Source: an uncultured Saprospiraceae bacterium (GTDB taxonomy: Bacteria > Bacteroidota > Bacteroidia > Chitinophagales > Saprospiraceae). Taken from it: 9,617 nucleotides of DNA. Every line of letters begins with the position of its first letter. Position 1 is the first letter of the stretch. Shown here piece by piece: positions 7,390 to 9,617 of the stretch. The notes beneath the pieces were generated by a model. That model was given only the letters and a program-made list of their open reading frames with translations, searched no databases and was not told the DNA's origin. The position numbers and the translations under genes are program-made. Where the stretch lies: assembly GCA_938039305.1 (NCBI GenBank), contig CALHUZ010000055.1:1-9617 (forward strand), read 5' to 3'.

Positions 7390-7857
7390 ATGAAGAAATT
7401 AGTTTTTTGCCTTTTGGCCATGTCCCTTCTTGTTTTTGCTTGCAAAACCGCAACCAATAATCTTAAAGTGGATAAATCAGAGTCTCCAGCAACTATAGCA
7501 GAAAAGGAGAAAATAACTCAGACAATAGAAACATACTTCGAAGGGTGGATGACAGGAGACACTACCCTCTTAGGCACAGCGATGCACCGTACTTGTCAAC
7601 TTAAGAATATCAAAGACGATGACGTTATCATCTATGACCGCGCTACTTACTTAGGCTTCTTTAAACCGCGAGAGCGAAGACAAAATGCAGGCGGATCAAT
7701 TCTTTCCATAGATGTAACTGGAGAGATCGCATCTGCAAAATGCAGGATCCATACAGCAGAAAGATTGTATACAGATTACTTCAACATGATGAAAGTGAAT
7801 GATCAATGGTACATCGTTGACAAGATAGCCGCAAGCATAGCCAAGGAAAGCGAATAA
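7390..7857 (+). CDS. NTF2-like (lumazine-binding-like) lipoprotein
   Basis: This is a small predicted lipoprotein of 155 residues. Residues 1-17 form a lipoprotein signal peptide ending LLVFA, with C18 as the likely lipidated cysteine; phenylalanine at -2 is slightly unusual. From about residue 35 the sequence resembles the NTF2-like superfamily, especially the 'putative lumazine-binding' group: an initial helix (IAEKEKITQTIETYFEGW), a GDTTLLGTAMH segment, and strands ending in YTDYFNMMKVNDQWYIVDKI. In this superfamily the fold makes a cone-shaped pocket, and members range from enzymes to simple binding proteins; no catalytic residues can be assigned here. The ATG at 7390 is set by the signal peptide. 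The next gene begins 20 bases after its stop, so the two are probably co-transcribed. A role alongside the esterase-like and dehydrogenase genes is only contextual inference. Confidence 0.82.
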   Translation: MKKLVFCLLAMSLLVFACKTATNNLKVDKSESPATIAEKEKITQTIETYFEGWMTGDTTLLGTAMHRTCQLKNIKDDDVIIYDRATYLGFFKPRERRQNAGGSILSIDVTGEIASAKCRIHTAERLYTDYFNMMKVNDQWYIVDKIAASIAKESE

Positions 7858-7877
7858 TTCACCTTTAAAAATAAAAA

Positions 7878-9122
7878 ATGGGAAACAATACTTTTATAAT
7901 TCTATTCCTATTCATATCATTTGGACTATGTTCTCAGGATTCTATCAGAACAGAAGATCTTCGTCCATTCTCTTATCCATTCGATCTAGCAAAAGGTCAA
8001 CTTTCTGGAGAAGGCGCTGAAATACTTAGAACAGCATTGTCACAATCCGATATAGTTATGTTGGGCAATAACTCCAGAGACAAAATGGAATCTGACTTAG
8101 CGATTACTATAGCAGAAATATTAAATGACAATGAATTTAAGAATGTATTGATTGAAACAGGACCGTATTCTGCCGAATTAGCATATAGTGTAGGTAAGAA
8201 CTCATCTGATATTGTCAATGAGTTCAAATCTCTTAATAGAGCGTATAGTAACGTAAGAGGTGACTTGGTTTATACTCCAATTCCTGATTTTAAAAACTTA
8301 GAAGCTGCGAACTTTGCAAAATATCTCATAGAAGAAAACTGGAACATAGGAGGCTTTGGAACGGAATCATGGACAGGCTTCAAGATGATGTCTGACCACT
8401 TATACAAGAACTTACCACCGTACCATCAAGAAACTTATAAGAAGCTATACGATCAAAGTATGTCTACTTTAGATTCGTTATATAATCAACTAACCAGCCA
8501 AACTAATGAAGACATCTTCAATCTTGCTAATGGCCTAAAAGAATCAAAAGTATATCAAGAATACTTAAACAGTATGCTTTTGTTCGACATTAATCGAGAT
8601 CACATAAAATCATTGAAGTTCAGTATTGAATATTGGTGGATGTATGGGAGTAAACAATTCTATGAAAAGAATAAACTTAACTCAAGAAATAATAAAAGAC
8701 ATTTAAAATATAATTTAGAAAAATGGAATTTTGATTTTCAAAAAGATAAATTACTCGTTAAGATGTGGCATGGGCATTTGGCAAAGGGAAAAACCGGGAA
8801 TGGTTTCTATGGTATAGGCAACACATTGTTAGAGTTAGCAGAATATAATGATAGGCAAAGTTTGACTATAGCCATATTTAGAAGATATTATGAAGAAGGA
8901 GAAGAAGTAAAAGATTTAATTGAAGAATCCCCCTTCATTCACTCGAGAGAGTTACTTAGATTAGGTCAAAAGAACAATTGGGTCCTTATTGACTTACGTC
9001 CTTTTAATCAATTTTTTCACTGGGGTTCATACCATATTGATACAGGTCTTCGTAATTTGATGAATCGATATGATATGATCATCATCCCTAAAACAGACAA
9101 AAAGACAGACTACAATTATTAA
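7878..9122 (+). CDS. Exported erythromycin-esterase-like protein with altered active-site motif
   Basis: This is a 414-residue protein with an N-terminal signal peptide (about residues 1-19, cleavage near LCSQ), so it is probably periplasmic. Several parts recall the erythromycin esterase (Ere) family: SDIVMLGNNSRDKMESDLA (57-75) sits where the family has a LGExTHG..E motif, FKNVLIETG (87-95) matches the following strand, GGFGTESW (158-165) the next, KMWHGHLAKG (295-304) the conserved histidine region, and YDMIIIPKT (398-406) the last strand. The glutamate and histidine of GExxH are replaced (GNNSR), so normal Ere-type hydrolysis is doubtful, although H298 and H300 remain. The sequence is AT-rich near residues 260-295 with many Asn and Lys codons. 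The ATG at 7878 is favoured because it opens the signal peptide. It lies in a likely operon, 20 bases from both neighbours. The assignment is distant and could be wrong; substrate unknown. It should not be read as a macrolide-resistance gene. Confidence 0.7.
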   Translation: MGNNTFIILFLFISFGLCSQDSIRTEDLRPFSYPFDLAKGQLSGEGAEILRTALSQSDIVMLGNNSRDKMESDLAITIAEILNDNEFKNVLIETGPYSAELAYSVGKNSSDIVNEFKSLNRAYSNVRGDLVYTPIPDFKNLEAANFAKYLIEENWNIGGFGTESWTGFKMMSDHLYKNLPPYHQETYKKLYDQSMSTLDSLYNQLTSQTNEDIFNLANGLKESKVYQEYLNSMLLFDINRDHIKSLKFSIEYWWMYGSKQFYEKNKLNSRNNKRHLKYNLEKWNFDFQKDKLLVKMWHGHLAKGKTGNGFYGIGNTLLELAEYNDRQSLTIAIFRRYYEEGEEVKDLIEESPFIHSRELLRLGQKNNWVLIDLRPFNQFFHWGSYHIDTGLRNLMNRYDMIIIPKTDKKTDYNY

Positions 9123-9142
9123 TCTCAGTAATCAGTATAACC

Positions 9143-9617
9143 TTGAATTTAAATCACGTCATATATCTTGCTCTAATCGTAGTCTTGTCTTCATGTCAAA
9201 ACTCCAATGACTCCTCTATCTCCACATCACCAGTAGCAACTGTCAATCCTGTAAAGGAGGTTATAATGGACTCTTTAAAGAGACCATGGAGCATGGCCTT
9301 TCTAAATGATCATGAAGCGTTGCTGGCAGAAAAGGATGGCAATATCTTGAAAGTTAACTGAGCTACTAAAGAAAGACAAGTGATAGAAGGCTTCCCTTCT
9401 GACTTAGCTGACAGTCTGCTCATAGTAGCGAAGAACTACCCTTTCTTAACTTATCCATCTGATGCGGATGGCATCAAACTCAAGTATAATGCAGGACTTT
9501 TTGACATTGTCTTAGATCCTGATTTCGAGAACAACAATTGGGTTTACATTTCCTATGTATCTCAAAAGGAAGACAAATTTGCGACCAAGGTGATTAGAGC
9601 GCAAATTGAGAATAACA
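9143..9617 (+). pseudogene. PQQ-type sugar dehydrogenase lipoprotein, interrupted by TGA and cut by the window end
   Basis: The frame opens at a TTG (9143-9145) with a lipoprotein signal peptide ending VVLSSC (C18), then a Ser/Thr/Asn-rich linker. The start of a soluble glucose/sorbosone dehydrogenase-type propeller follows: RPWSMAFLNDHEALLAEKDGNILKV is the family's first strand pair. An in-frame TGA stands at 9359-9361. The same frame then stays open to the window end with clearly matching sequence, including the family hallmark AGLFDIVLDPDFENNNWVYISY at about 9496-9561. The break falls where relatives have an ordinary residue between VN/VD and AT, so a one-base change (for example TTA to TGA) explains it. 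Such enzymes oxidise sugars in the periplasm with PQQ; the substrate is unknown. TGA ends the propeller gene at 6070-6072, so it is a normal stop here. No ATG fits the signal peptide, which makes TTG the best start. It begins 20 bases after the upstream gene. Confidence 0.72.

Noticed and set aside
7878..9122. Macrolide-resistance esterase
   Set aside because: The active-site GExxH is missing and the similarity is distant; the context is not a resistance cassette.
9253..9268. Perfect AAAGGAGG five bases before an in-frame ATG (9266) in the dehydrogenase gene
   Set aside because: It would remove the lipoprotein signal peptide, and no other gene here uses a Shine-Dalgarno; it arises from the codons for VKEV. 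Treated as coincidence.
9359..9361. TGA as selenocysteine or a reassigned codon
   Set aside because: TGA ends the propeller gene at 6070-6072, tryptophan is coded by TGG throughout, and family members do not carry selenocysteine at this place.

Overview
The window looks like a piece of a Bacteroidota chromosome, probably a Cytophagia- or Saprospiria-like environmental bacterium. The support is moderate AT-richness, no Shine-Dalgarno sequences before any convincing start, a TAnnTTTG-type promoter motif before the first gene, and typical Bacteroidota families: DUF937/OmpA proteins, large Asp-box propeller 'glycosyl hydrolase-like' proteins, AraC regulators with seven membrane segments, and Cys-anchored lipoproteins. 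The genus cannot be read from the sequence. All seven supported genes lie on the plus strand.

Layout. (1) 1-118 is an upstream stretch with a strong hairpin and a promoter-like element. (2) 119-1219 is a membrane fatty-acid desaturase. (3) 1448-2752 is an envelope protein joining an N-terminal DUF937-like domain, one membrane helix, an Ala/Gly/Asp-rich repeat linker and a C-terminal OmpA peptidoglycan-binding domain. Its last 11 codons are repeated in tandem past the stop codon, followed by a good intrinsic terminator. (4) 2971-6072 is an exported 1033-residue Asp-box/sortilin-type beta-propeller protein, followed by a second strong terminator-like hairpin. (5) 6177-7250 is a membrane-embedded AraC-type regulator. 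(6) 7390-9617 is a tightly spaced cluster of three exported proteins: an NTF2-like/lumazine-binding-like lipoprotein, an erythromycin-esterase-like protein that lacks the family's GExxH signature, and a PQQ-type sugar dehydrogenase lipoprotein interrupted by an in-frame TGA and cut off by the window edge.

How the genes relate. The first four genes look like separate transcription units, two of them closed by clear terminators. Most products act in the envelope: lipid unsaturation, peptidoglycan anchoring, exported propeller and lipoproteins. The last three genes are separated by 20-base gaps and are probably co-transcribed. The membrane AraC protein lies just upstream and might control them, but nothing in the sequence proves this.

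No convincing new defence, mobile or RNA system is visible. The most interesting signals are the in-frame 33-base tandem repeat running through the stop codon of the OmpA-family gene, where every difference between copies is synonymous except the stop, and the in-frame TGA in the sugar dehydrogenase. Each could be a real mutation or a sequence error.
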